Part shown: positions 51,783-60,672 of the stretch, piece by piece
Layout: every line of letters starts with the position of its first letter
Numbering within the stretch: position 1 is the first letter of the stretch
From: Bremerella alba
Lineage (GTDB): Bacteria > Planctomycetota > Planctomycetia > Pirellulales > Pirellulaceae
Direction: 5' to 3'
Length of the DNA stretch: 64,000 nt
Assembly (NCBI RefSeq): GCF_013618625.1
Contig: NZ_JABRWO010000015.1
Span: 62,001-126,000, forward strand
Translations under genes and position numbers: made by a program
The notes under the pieces: generated by a model
Told to the model about the DNA's origin: nothing
The model's database searches: none
The model's input: the letters and a program-made list of their open reading frames with translations, nothing else

Positions 51783-53966
51783 CTAGCTACCCGGATTCGT
51801 TACCTCATCTTCAGGCAAGCGAACCAACATCCACGTTTCTTCGCGTTGGGTACCGTAGTGCACCAGAACCGATGCGGCTTCCTGAGAGAGGTTATAGATA
51901 CCCGTCTCCATCACCGTGCCGGAACTTTCGCCAATCAGCCAGGCGGCACGTTGCGATTCTGGATCGACTTTACCCCAAACAGGAAGGGACGTGCCCGTCG
52001 AGGCGTTGTAATAAGTACCTCCCAATAGGCCCTGCTTGTCGACGGCCAACTGTAGGTAAATGTCTCCTTCGCCTGATTGGGTATCGGTCAACACAAAGAC
52101 GCCCAGCGGCAACCAATCGTCTGGGTTACCATTGCCTTGAATCGGCGGACGGCTCTGCAGGATCTTGCGACCCTCGTTCGCCAAAGCGATAGCCTCTAGG
52201 GCGTACTGCTCTCGCGTAGCGATCGGTTCTTCTTCAACGTAGATGTACTGCGTGTCGTAGACGATCGTCGACCCATAGTCGTAGTAGACCGGATACGAAG
52301 GGTAACTACCCCAGAAACTACAGTTGCTCAAACGATAGGGGGAAGCCCACGACCACCAGTAGCCTGGTCGGGGACGATAAGTGTGGAAGTACCAATTACC
52401 AAGATATCGGTGATTGGGGTACCAGCGATCATTCCAACCATAGCGAAACCGGTCATGCTTGTGGCGACGAACATCGTGAGCATGGCGATACCAGTTGTCT
52501 GGCACGTGGCGCCGGTGGCGATCGTCCCATCGGCCATCCCAGTCACGGTCTTTGTCCCAGTCACCTCGGCGGCCATCTCGGTCACCATCTCGGTTTCCGT
52601 CCCGACCACGATCACCCCGGTCGCCGTCGCGATCACGATTCCCATCGCGGTAACGATCTTCGACTCGTGCCAAGCGATCGCGAATTGCATCGTCATCGAG
52701 CGTCCCTCGGCGGCCAACTTCATCCAGTCGTTCTCGGAACTGAGGATCGCGGCTCGCTCGATCACGCCAGTCGAAGTTAGGGCGATTGGCGTCACGGCCA
52801 GGGCGGTTTGCGCCTGGGCCATCATCCGCATTGGGTCCACGTCCTGGACGATTACGATCGGCTTGATCGCGGTCGCCGGGGCCTGACCCAGGTCGATCTC
52901 CATCCGGGCGGTTAGATCCAGGGCGATTCCCAGGCGACGAGTCGCGATCCATGCCGGGTCGACCATCCCGATCTGCTGAACTAGGTCGATCTTGATTACC
53001 ACGTTCAGGCAAAGTTGGTCGTGTATTGGAATCACCTCGATTCAGATCTCGCAGCCGCTCGCGGATGTCACTGGAATCTCCGGGTCGGAATCGATCACGA
53101 AGATCCGAGCCTGGCGTGCGGTTAGGACTTGCATTGGGTCCACGATTAGCACCCGGCTGGCCTGGACGATTGTCGCGATCGAGGTCAGGGCGGTTGGTGC
53201 GATTGAAGCTATCTCGACCGTCACGATTCGGCTGCGTCGCCTGGGGGCGATCTGAACCTGGTCGTGAAGTGCTGGGCGTCGCGGAAGGCCCACGATCCCG
53301 ATCTAAATCGGGACGGTTCGTACGATTAAACATGTCGCGAAGATCTCGGGTTGGCTGCGATGCATCTGGACGTGAACTTGAACCCCGATCTCGATTGACA
53401 TCTGGCCGATTAGAGGGCTGCCCTCCACTGCCGAACTCACGAAACCAACTCGATCGATCTCGATTGGAATCACTCGACGGACTTCGTGACGGCGTTGCCG
53501 GCGAAGACGGACGGGATCGGTCGGATGTCGCCCCGGGTTGTTGTGACGATCGCAACCGGTCTCGTAGGGAGTCTAGCGAAGACGATCCTCGCGTTCGCGA
53601 CTCAGGGGTGCTGTTCGGGCTACGACCTTGCATGCGACTCGGGGTCGGACTCGGTCGCGAGGATCGATCAAGGATCGAAGGCGTACTTCGCGAGGGAGAT
53701 GGCGTGGGCGTAGATCGCGACGGCCTTTGAATACTTCGACTACTCGGCGACGGAGAGCGGCTTCGCGAAGAGGACTCGGCAGACGGCGATCGACTGCTGC
53801 GACTACGATTAGCACTGGGCGTTGGGCGCGACCGGTTTGCACTTGCGCTTTTACCCTTGTCAGAACCACGCGAACTGCCTCGGCTCTTATCTTGAGCCTG
53901 ACCCAGTTCGGGAAGTCCGATCAGGCAGATCATCAGACCTGCCAGCCAGACGGAACGCGTAAACAT
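51783..53966 (-). CDS. Giant low-complexity secreted protein (mu-protocadherin-like type)
   Basis: The ATG at 53964-53966 follows AAGGAG and gives a signal peptide (MFTRSVWLAGLMICLIGLPE). The 727-residue protein has an Arg/Ser/Pro stretch (about 26-175), an Arg/Asp/Asn/Gly/Pro polyampholyte (about 175-475), a Trp/His/Tyr/Arg-rich bridge (about 475-560) and a small folded domain at the end (DDWLPLGVFVLTDTQSGEGD, PVWGKVDPESQRAAWLIGES). Such proteins are often called cell-surface proteins in planctomycetes. Long antisense frames here result from composition. Confidence 0.8.
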   Translation of the reverse strand: MFTRSVWLAGLMICLIGLPELGQAQDKSRGSSRGSDKGKSASANRSRPTPSANRSRSSRSPSAESSSRSRSPSPSSRSIQRPSRSTPTPSPSRSTPSILDRSSRPSPTPSRMQGRSPNSTPESRTRGSSSLDSLRDRLRSSQQPGATSDRSRPSSPATPSRSPSSDSNRDRSSWFREFGSGGQPSNRPDVNRDRGSSSRPDASQPTRDLRDMFNRTNRPDLDRDRGPSATPSTSRPGSDRPQATQPNRDGRDSFNRTNRPDLDRDNRPGQPGANRGPNASPNRTPGSDLRDRFRPGDSSDIRERLRDLNRGDSNTRPTLPERGNQDRPSSADRDGRPGMDRDSSPGNRPGSNRPDGDRPGSGPGDRDQADRNRPGRGPNADDGPGANRPGRDANRPNFDWRDRASRDPQFRERLDEVGRRGTLDDDAIRDRLARVEDRYRDGNRDRDGDRGDRGRDGNRDGDRDGRRGDWDKDRDWDGRWDDRHRRHVPDNWYRHAHDVRRHKHDRFRYGWNDRWYPNHRYLGNWYFHTYRPRPGYWWSWASPYRLSNCSFWGSYPSYPVYYDYGSTIVYDTQYIYVEEEPIATREQYALEAIALANEGRKILQSRPPIQGNGNPDDWLPLGVFVLTDTQSGEGDIYLQLAVDKQGLLGGTYYNASTGTSLPVWGKVDPESQRAAWLIGESSGTVMETGIYNLSQEAASVLVHYGTQREETWMLVRLPEDEVTNPGS

Positions 53967-54498
53967 AGTAGAACTCCTTGGGTTATTCTCGACCACAACC
54001 GGACACGAGCGAGTCTAAGTGATGAAGCTCAATTAGCTCGTCATCGGGATGCGAAATGCCGTTTACATACGGGCACTGCGTTCCGGCCGCTGGGACTAAT
54101 GACGAAACGGATCGTTCAGATTGATAGTGCAGCCAGCATGCCAGTGAGTAGGTTATTCGACCTGAAACCCTAAAGCTCATAGCAAACAGCGGTTATAACG
54201 ATTACTCCGGCTGCACGCAGAGACGTCACCAAAAGACTTGCGGTCATTTTGATAACAATTGTTTCATTATGACTTTGGATCGGGGAAAATGCTGCTCTGG
54301 ATCGAAACCCTTGAATTCCAGTGATCAACCTGACGGGTGTGCGACCAACCGTGTCCTAAACTTGTGCAGAATTCTTGTCGGTTGAGATATTGGCATCGGG
54401 TTTGCCTTGTCTCTAACACGACCCGAGGAACAATGCTTGAGGTGTTGTTCTTAACTACCAAAACAAAACGAATTATCCATATTCAAGAGGGATCCAAC
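53967..54498. other. Gene-free gap between divergent secreted-protein genes
   Basis: 532 bases with no supported gene. They must carry promoters for the disordered protein (minus) and the Tyr-rich protein (plus). No clear promoter pair identified. Confidence 0.45.
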
Positions 54499-54960
54499 AT
54501 GTTCAAGCACGTTCTGATTGTCGGCGCAGTTGCGCTGGCACCACTGTTTGCTGTCAAAACCGTCGAGGCTCAAGCCTACACCACGACCACCGTAGCCCCG
54601 CCTACTGCGGTTGGCTACATCCCGGTCCGCCGGGGGCTATTTGGATTGCGGTCCGAACTTCAGCCCGTTTTTGTGCCTGGGGCGGCAACGACTGTTGTGA
54701 ATCGCCCGGTGGTCACGACAAATTATGCTCCGACAACCAGCTACTACGCTCCGACCACGTCGTATTATCAGCCGGAAGTCACTACGGCTTACTATGCCCC
54801 TCCGGCAACCACCACCTACTACGCACCAACGCCGCAGGTGGTTCCCGCGGCATCGACTTATCCCGCTCCGACGACGGTAAACTATTACCCCAAAACCTAC
54901 TGGTATAGTACGCAAGCTCCCGTCCCACGTAGTGTCGGAATGCCGATCATTGGCTATTAG
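54499..54960 (+). CDS. Tyr/Thr/Pro-rich small secreted protein
   Basis: The ATG at 54499 (with AGAGGGA upstream) gives a signal peptide (MFKHVLIVGAVALAPLFAVK) and a 153-residue protein. The mature part is built from short YYAPTTS, TTAYYAP and TTYYAPT repeats and ends PRSVGMPIIGY. This suggests an extended surface or matrix protein; the function is unknown. It is transcribed alone and followed by a terminator. Confidence 0.75.
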   Translation: MFKHVLIVGAVALAPLFAVKTVEAQAYTTTTVAPPTAVGYIPVRRGLFGLRSELQPVFVPGAATTVVNRPVVTTNYAPTTSYYAPTTSYYQPEVTTAYYAPPATTTYYAPTPQVVPAASTYPAPTTVNYYPKTYWYSTQAPVPRSVGMPIIGY

Positions 54961-54985
54961 TCCTATTGCCAGCACTTAAAAGATG

Positions 54986-55019
54986 AAACTTCCCGCCATT
55001 AGTTGGTGGGGAGTTTTTC
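54986..55019 (+). terminator. Rho-independent terminator
   Basis: A 13-pair stem with two G-T pairs (54986-54998 with 55004-55016) is followed by TT, and the stem itself ends in T residues. It is 26 bases after the Tyr-rich gene. Confidence 0.75.
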
Positions 55020-55159
55020 CTTGGGAATGCTGGTGGAGACTTTAGACCCGACTGACTGTGGATTAAACTGAGAGAATCTCTTTACGACGCCCCAAGTCGA
55101 ACGTTCTCCGAAATTCACCCCGCTGACCGGCGGTTCGATTTTACCAACGAGGTTCCCCC

Positions 55160-55990
55160 ATGAGTTTGCATCGGTCTTTTTCCCTTTCGTTACTGCTGGT
55201 TCTGACATGCGTGGTCGCGATTCAAGCAGAAGACAAGCAAGCAACCGAATCAAAAGGGGAATGGATTCAGCTTTTTAACGGGAAAGACCTGACCGGCTGG
55301 ATTCCCAAAGTCCGGTACCACGAAGCAGGCGAAAACCCTGGCAACACGTTTCGAGTAGAAGATGGCCTGTTAACGGTCTCGTATGATGACGGCTACGAAG
55401 ACGGCTTTAACGAAACGTTCGGTCACCTGTTCTACGAAAAGCCATTTAGCAACTATCGCCTGCGGATCGAATACCGTTTCGTTGGCGACCAATGCAAAGA
55501 CGGTCCAGGCTGGGCCTTCCGCAACAGTGGTGTGATGATTCATGGAGAATCACCACAAGACATGACTAAAGACCAAAACTTCCCAGCGTCCATCGAAGTG
55601 CAACTGCTAGGCGGCAAAGAAGCGGGGAATCGTACTACGGCTAATCTGTGCACGCCAGGCACTCATGTAGAAATGGATGGCAAGCTGTTTAAACCGCATT
55701 GCGTTAGCAGCAGGTCAGAGACCTACCGGGGCGACCGCTGGGTAACCTGCGAGATTGAAGTTCACGGCAGCGGGACGATCAAACACATCATGGATGGCGA
55801 TGTTGTCCTGGAATACGAAAAGTCGCAACTCGATCCCGGCAACGGAGCCATTTCAGAACCCGATCACACGAAGATGTTAATTGAAAAAAATGGTGGCGAC
55901 GCTATGCTTTCCGGTGGAACGATTTCTCTTCAATCGGAAAGCCACCCAGTTCAGTTCCGCAAAGTAGAAATTATGTTGCTGGACGAGTAA
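55160..55990 (+). CDS. DUF1080 / 3-keto-disaccharide hydrolase-type secreted protein
   Basis: A 276-residue protein with a signal peptide (MSLHRSFSLSLLLVLTCVVA). The LamG-like DUF1080 core follows: WIQLFNGKDLTGWIPK near residue 31, DGLLTVSYDDGYEDGF, YRLRIEYRFVGDQ, GVMIHGESP and VTCEIEVHGSGTIKHIMDG. The family binds or cleaves carbohydrates and is much expanded in planctomycetes. The gene is 13 bases upstream of the lipid-kinase gene. Confidence 0.9.
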   Translation: MSLHRSFSLSLLLVLTCVVAIQAEDKQATESKGEWIQLFNGKDLTGWIPKVRYHEAGENPGNTFRVEDGLLTVSYDDGYEDGFNETFGHLFYEKPFSNYRLRIEYRFVGDQCKDGPGWAFRNSGVMIHGESPQDMTKDQNFPASIEVQLLGGKEAGNRTTANLCTPGTHVEMDGKLFKPHCVSSRSETYRGDRWVTCEIEVHGSGTIKHIMDGDVVLEYEKSQLDPGNGAISEPDHTKMLIEKNGGDAMLSGGTISLQSESHPVQFRKVEIMLLDE

Positions 55991-56003
55991 TCGCCCGGAG
56001 TCA

Positions 56004-56918
56004 ATGGATTGCATGAAAATCTGCACGCTCTTCAATGGTCGATCTGGCGGAGCCCAAGCGATCGGCCCGCAAGTCAAAAAGCTCGCAGAACGTGCGGGAC
56101 ATTGTTGGATTCCAATCGATCAACTCCAATCCAACGAGGAGTTGATCGAGGTCGTTAAGGTGGAAAGACCTGACAGAGTCATCCTTGTTGGGGGTGACGG
56201 TACGATTTCTCGCTCGCTGGGCATTCTTTCTTTTCCCAGTGATCTTCAGTTCGGTATTGTTCCGACCGGCACCGGCAACGACTTGGCTCGTTCGCTGGAT
56301 ATTCCTTTGGCTAATGTCGAAGCAGCTTGGGATCTTGCCATCAGTGGCCAGGCGCATGCCATGGACATTCTGGAAACTTCCGTCGACGAGCCTAAGCTTC
56401 TGATGAATGCTGTGACCGCAGGCATCGGGGGTGTGGTCGCTGAAGAAATTCAATCCGAGACGAAACAAACGTACGGAGCACTCGCTTACTGGATGTCGGC
56501 GTTCTCGGTACTTTCTGATCCTCCCGTCTTTCGCGTTCGAATGAAATTAGATCAGCGGGAAGTGATTGAAGAAGAGGTCTATGCGTTTTGCGTGGCCAAT
56601 GGGCGATGTGCCGGCGGAGGCTTTGTCATCGCCCCCAATGCCCAGTTGAACGACGGCAAAATCCATGTGACCATCTTGCCAGCACTTTCCACGGCGGAGC
56701 TCTTCGAGTCGGGAGTGAACTTCGTGCTGACCAACGAAGATGTCGAACAAAGAATTGTCACCTACGAAGCCAAGGAAGTAGAGTTCGAGGCTTCGCCGGA
56801 TGTTCCTTGCAGCCTGGATGGAGAAAACGCGACCTTCGCTGCGATGAAGTTCCGCATCGTACCGGCTGCCAGAATGGTTGTCGGGGGCCCCAACGCCGCA
56901 TTTGGTGGAAGCGTTTGA
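56004..56918 (+). CDS. Diacylglycerol-kinase family lipid kinase (YegS/BmrU type)
   Basis: A 304-residue protein with the catalytic-domain motifs LVGGDGTISRSLG near residue 62 and PTGTGNDLARSL near 87, then EVEFEASPDVPCSLDGE near the end. These mark the DGK catalytic domain that binds ATP and phosphorylates a lipid. A further in-frame ATG lies four codons in. It is probably cotranscribed with the DUF1080 gene. The lipid substrate is unknown. Confidence 0.9.
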   Translation: MDCMKICTLFNGRSGGAQAIGPQVKKLAERAGHCWIPIDQLQSNEELIEVVKVERPDRVILVGGDGTISRSLGILSFPSDLQFGIVPTGTGNDLARSLDIPLANVEAAWDLAISGQAHAMDILETSVDEPKLLMNAVTAGIGGVVAEEIQSETKQTYGALAYWMSAFSVLSDPPVFRVRMKLDQREVIEEEVYAFCVANGRCAGGGFVIAPNAQLNDGKIHVTILPALSTAELFESGVNFVLTNEDVEQRIVTYEAKEVEFEASPDVPCSLDGENATFAAMKFRIVPAARMVVGGPNAAFGGSV

Positions 56919-56977
56919 TCCTACCAAGAGCGACCGACGCATGTGCTTCGGTCGCCCCACTAGGATGATTCCCGAGA

Positions 56978-57712
56978 CTACTCTTGGTCCGCTTGTAACT
57001 CGTGAGACAACAGCCAGTCGTACAGCTGTTCGTTGTCGTACGTTTCGGTCCAGCTATCATGATGGGCTTCCGGGTAGATCGTGAACTTAGCCGCGTTCCC
57101 CTTTTCCTTCAGCAGCTTAACCATCTCTTCCGAGTTCGAGATCTTCACGGCCGTGTCTTTCGCGCCATGAAATACCCAGATTGGTAAGTGAGCAATTTTA
57201 TCGACCACGCTCACGTCGGATGGTCCGCAGATCGGAGCGATGGCGGCAACCTCGTTTGGCATCGCGCCGGCGACTTGCCAGGTTCCGCGGCCTCCCATAC
57301 TCAGACCGGTTACGTAAACACGATTCTTATCGACGTTGTGGATTTGCATGATGTGCTTCACCAGCGCCACCACATCTTCGGTCACCCACCATGTATCCTT
57401 GGGACACTGAGGCGAGACCACGATGAAGGGAAACTCTTTCCCTTTTTCAATCAGCTTCGGTGGTCCATGCTTTCTGACAAGTGACAGATCGTCTCCCCGT
57501 TCGCCGGCGCCATGCAGAAACAAAACCAGAGGCCACTTCGGTTGCTGCTCATATCCCTTGGGAAGGTAAAGCAGGAAGTCCATTTCCTTCCCATCCGGGA
57601 GGTCGAATGACTCTTCCGACTGGGTCGCCGGTTTTTCCTCGGCGGCTTGTAGACCGACCGTAAACGGAAACAATAGCAGCAGAGATAGGCAAAATACTCG
57701 TGATAATTTCAT
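56978..57712 (-). CDS. Secreted alpha/beta hydrolase (dienelactone-hydrolase / esterase type)
   Basis: A 244-residue protein with a signal peptide (about 23 residues, ending LQAAE). LFLHGAGERGDDL near residue 65 forms the oxyanion loop, GLSMGGRGTW carries the nucleophile S138, GAKDTAV the acid, and EAHHDSW the His. Such predicted phospholipase or esterase-like proteins act outside the cytoplasm. Substrate unknown. It is convergent with the lipid-kinase gene. Confidence 0.88.
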   Translation of the reverse strand: MKLSRVFCLSLLLLFPFTVGLQAAEEKPATQSEESFDLPDGKEMDFLLYLPKGYEQQPKWPLVLFLHGAGERGDDLSLVRKHGPPKLIEKGKEFPFIVVSPQCPKDTWWVTEDVVALVKHIMQIHNVDKNRVYVTGLSMGGRGTWQVAGAMPNEVAAIAPICGPSDVSVVDKIAHLPIWVFHGAKDTAVKISNSEEMVKLLKEKGNAAKFTIYPEAHHDSWTETYDNEQLYDWLLSHELQADQE

Positions 57713-57855
57713 GGGAAGACCTCGTAAATTGAAGGGGATCGTGCCTCTATTCTAGTTCGTGATCCGTCTGGATGACTACCTACCAGAGAAAGCTTTGCTC
57801 GATTGGTAGGCGATTGGTAAAACGAAGGGGTTGAGCCTCTCTTCCAGGTAGAAAT

Positions 57856-58587
57856 ATGTCGGATACCTATTCCATTTTGCGCGAAGCCGATTGTCGCATA
57901 GATCTCGATCGTGCAGCCGAGATCATGGGGCCGCATCTTGGTTTAGCTAAAGCTGATACGGTCCAAGTGCTGCACGATCGTCCTGGTGTTCTGGCCAAGA
58001 TGGTCCCTTACGATGCGGCGAGAGATATGGCCAAGGCGCTCATTCTCGATGGCATGCCTTGTCGCGTCGTTCATGACGATCATCTCGTTCGTATTCCGTC
58101 TCCTCCACGCGAAGCAGTCCGAGGCATGGAATTTTCTGACGAGCAACTGGTTTTTCGTTCCGTCGAATGGGAAGGGTACCTTCGCTGGGATAACATCCGA
58201 CTACTGGATATCGTGCAAGACGTGGCCGAAAAGGTGGAGTTCGTCACTATCGAAGAAAGCGATGGGGAAAGCCATTCCCACCGAACCGAACGAAAATCGA
58301 GATTCGACGTGAGCGTCTTCCTCGAAATCGTGTGCTCTGATCCGGTTCTCCGGATGCGTATCGATCGTAATCAGTTTCGCTACAAGTCGACTGGTTTGAA
58401 AATGCATACCAATCGAGAGATGAACTTTCGTGCCCTCTGTATCGCGATCCATATGCGGAGCCCCGACGCGCTCATCGGTCCTGGTTTCGCGTGGTTGTCC
58501 AAGGGAAACAACACCCATCATCAAAACGGTAACACCCTGAAGAAGTTCGAAAACTTCGCTACCTGGCTCCTAACCGTCGAGGCCTGA
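57856..58587 (+). CDS. Hypothetical cytoplasmic protein
   Basis: A 243-residue protein without export signal or recognised motif. Segments SILREADCRIDLDRAAEIMG and VPYDAARDMAKALILDG near the N-terminus look like small helical ligand-binding or anti-terminator-like units. A mixed region (FDVSVFLEIVCSDPVLRMRI) follows. Single gene, divergent from the esterase. Confidence 0.62.
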   Translation: MSDTYSILREADCRIDLDRAAEIMGPHLGLAKADTVQVLHDRPGVLAKMVPYDAARDMAKALILDGMPCRVVHDDHLVRIPSPPREAVRGMEFSDEQLVFRSVEWEGYLRWDNIRLLDIVQDVAEKVEFVTIEESDGESHSHRTERKSRFDVSVFLEIVCSDPVLRMRIDRNQFRYKSTGLKMHTNREMNFRALCIAIHMRSPDALIGPGFAWLSKGNNTHHQNGNTLKKFENFATWLLTVEA

Positions 58588-58663
58588 ACGGTCATGCGGC
58601 GGGAAATTAGTTACGACACGAACCAGCGCAGAATAAATCTCCGGCACGCATGGACCATAAAAA

Positions 58664-58694
58664 AGCAGCCCGAGAGAAAACCTCTCGGGCTGCT
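58664..58694 (-). terminator. Rho-independent terminator of the RRM-protein gene
   Basis: A 13-pair perfect stem (58664-58676 with 58682-58694), with an A-run upstream that reads as T-run on the minus strand. It is 22 bases beyond the stop of the RRM gene. Confidence 0.88.
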
Positions 58695-58715
58695 TCATTG
58701 ATTTGAAGCCTTAGC

Positions 58716-59072
58716 TTAGCGACCGCCACGGTATCCGCCGCGATCTCCACCTCGATCGCCGCCCCGGCCACCGCCGCCGCCACGATAACCACCCCCACCG
58801 CCTCCGCCGCCACCAGGACGACCTTCACGTTCGCGTGCTTCGTTGACGACCAACTGACGACCTTCACAGTCGAAGCCGTTCAACGCATCGATGGCAGCCG
58901 TTGCATCTTGATCGTTGTCCATTTCGACGAAACCGAAACCGCGCGAACGGCCTGTTTCACGATCGGAAATAACGCTCACGTACGCGACGGGACCGTACTC
59001 ACCGAAAAGATTTTCTAAGTCAGTACCGGTAAAGTTGTAAGGGAGATTCCCTACGTACAATTTCTTCTTCAC
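58716..59072 (-). CDS. Glycine-rich RNA-binding protein with one RRM
   Basis: The GTG at 59070-59072 starts KKKLYVGNLPYNFTG, the RNP2 strand; a longer frame to 59171 adds residues without sense. RNP1 is seen as GRSRGFGFVEM near residue 42. The 118-residue protein ends in an Arg/Gly-rich tail of RGG and GGGG units, as in cold-induced RRM proteins of cyanobacteria and planctomycetes. It binds RNA in the cytoplasm. A leader of uncertain length precedes it. Confidence 0.92.
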   Translation of the reverse strand: MKKKLYVGNLPYNFTGTDLENLFGEYGPVAYVSVISDRETGRSRGFGFVEMDNDQDATAAIDALNGFDCEGRQLVVNEAREREGRPGGGGGGGGGYRGGGGGRGGDRGGDRGGYRGGR

Positions 59073-59629
59073 GGATCTAAACCTACTAGCAAGAAAGACA
59101 TAAAATCGGAAATGACCGATTCGCTCGATCGGGCGTCGCACGCTCGCCCATGGGCTCGGTGCGCCTTTCACATCATCTATGCAGTGGCGTCGGGCCCACC
59201 GCGTCTTTCTGTCGCCAAAATCGTCAACTAGTAGGTGGTTCGAGCGATGCCAACAGGCATCCGAACAAGCGGACGAACTCAGGCAAGAAAGCCCTATCCG
59301 CCATTACGTCTCTCAGAAAACACATCCAACAGGTCGATCATTGCAGGCAGACTGACAGCCATGCTTAGATTCAAGTTTGAATGTAGCGATCCTCGAGAAT
59401 CGTAGTCAATGGGAAAAGGTATTGTTTGCTTGAATCTGTCAAAATTTCACTCTTGCGTCATGTTTACCAGCGATGGGTACCGGTACGCAGACCAAGAGCA
59501 GGAAGCCAATAGCCCTGGAAATCACGTCTCGATCGCAGGCACCTCCCTTAACCAACCGCTGAGCTAAGTAAGGGAAATCGCCGTCTGCAGGCCGCATCGA
59601 AACGTCATCCTGTGGCTTGCTGAGTCTCA
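59073..59629. other. Gene-free gap
   Basis: 557 bases without a supported gene, between the RRM gene and the permease gene, both on the minus strand. It should contain the promoter and possibly a long regulatory leader for the RRM gene. No motif was defined. Confidence 0.45.
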
Positions 59630-60670
59630 TCAATGCCAGCGGAAATACTTCAAGGCAACCACGAACGAAACGACTCCCCAAAGAACCAAGACAATCGTTT
59701 CGTGTGCTAACGAAAACAGGCTCGTCCCTTCGAGCATTACCCCTCGCAGGGCATCGTTCAGAGCCGTCAGCGGCAACAGTCGGATGGCCGGCTGCAGGAA
59801 CTCGGGGAAACGCTCGCGGCTGAAGAAGATGCCAGATAACACCCACATCGGCAGCATGACCAAATTCATCAGTCCAGATACCGTCTCAAGGGTTTTAGCA
59901 CGACAAGCAATCAGCAGCCCCAGTCCGGCAAAGCTGACCGCGCCCAGCAGAATAAAGAACACCACGGTGAGAGGGTTGCCGGCGATCTGCACACCAAATA
60001 CCAGCCAGGCAAATACCAACAGCAGCAGAACCTCCGGAACCATAAAAATCAAACGGCTAATCATTAACGAGGCCAGGAAGTCGGTCTTTCGCATGGGGGT
60101 GGCTAAGAACCGCTTCAGCAGTTTCCTTAGCCGCATGTCGACCACGACAAAGCCAAGCCCCCACAAACCGCCACCCATCAACCCCATGCCAAGCAAACCT
60201 GGCACCAGGAAGTCGATGTAACGTCCGCCAGGGGCATCAAGCTCAGTCGAGCTAACCTCTGCCGCGTCGATTCGACCGGAAGCCGTTTGTAGGACCAGGT
60301 CGACTTCGTTTCGCGCCAGTTGGCTTTCCGGCCGCGTGGGGACCAACAAGTAGTCGAACTGCTTCGTGCCGCTGGCCGTAACCACCAGATCGGTTCGCCC
60401 TGTCCGAAGACGTTCTTTCGCGGCCGCTTCTTCGTTGTCCCCCAAAACGAAACGCTTGTCCGCTTCAAGTGCCGTGCGCGCTACTTCAGCTTGCGGACCG
60501 ATCACTTCCACTCGAAATGTCTGCTCAGGCTGTTCGCGAAAGGCCACACCCAGCGCGACCGTCATCAAAATAGGAAATCCATACACCCAGAAAACGGCTT
60601 CCGGCTCGCGGTAAAACTCTTTCAGGCGGGCAACAACCAAATGCGTCAGTGGACGGATCGACCAGGCCAT
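59630..60670 (-). CDS. ABC-2 type transporter permease
   Basis: A 346-residue membrane protein with one N-terminal helix (AVFWVYGFPILMTVALGVAF), a periplasmic part to about 150, and five helices to the end. SGLMNLVMLPMWVLSGIFFS is the typical late ABC-2 motif. It pairs with the ATPase encoded just upstream (two bases between). Together they export an unknown substrate, perhaps a drug or polysaccharide. Confidence 0.9.
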   Translation of the reverse strand: MAWSIRPLTHLVVARLKEFYREPEAVFWVYGFPILMTVALGVAFREQPEQTFRVEVIGPQAEVARTALEADKRFVLGDNEEAAAKERLRTGRTDLVVTASGTKQFDYLLVPTRPESQLARNEVDLVLQTASGRIDAAEVSSTELDAPGGRYIDFLVPGLLGMGLMGGGLWGLGFVVVDMRLRKLLKRFLATPMRKTDFLASLMISRLIFMVPEVLLLLVFAWLVFGVQIAGNPLTVVFFILLGAVSFAGLGLLIACRAKTLETVSGLMNLVMLPMWVLSGIFFSRERFPEFLQPAIRLLPLTALNDALRGVMLEGTSLFSLAHETIVLVLWGVVSFVVALKYFRWH

Positions 60671-60672
60671 GA

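Noticed and set aside
52992-53255. 87-codon plus-strand frame rich in Ile and Val
   Set aside because: Composition shadow of the disordered protein; no start signal.
52383-53730. Long plus-strand frames of 167 and 234 codons opposite the disordered secreted-protein gene
   Set aside because: They are explained by the Arg/Asp/Ser-rich codons of the real gene, have no ribosome binding site and give unnatural Ile/Val/Ala or Arg/Ser strings.
56588-56968. 126-codon plus-strand frame inside the lipid-kinase gene
   Set aside because: Out-of-frame shadow with Arg/Cys-rich sequence and no start signal.
59439-59846. 135-codon minus-strand frame at the end of the ABC-2 permease gene
   Set aside because: It overlaps the end of the permease gene in another frame and has no recognisable features.
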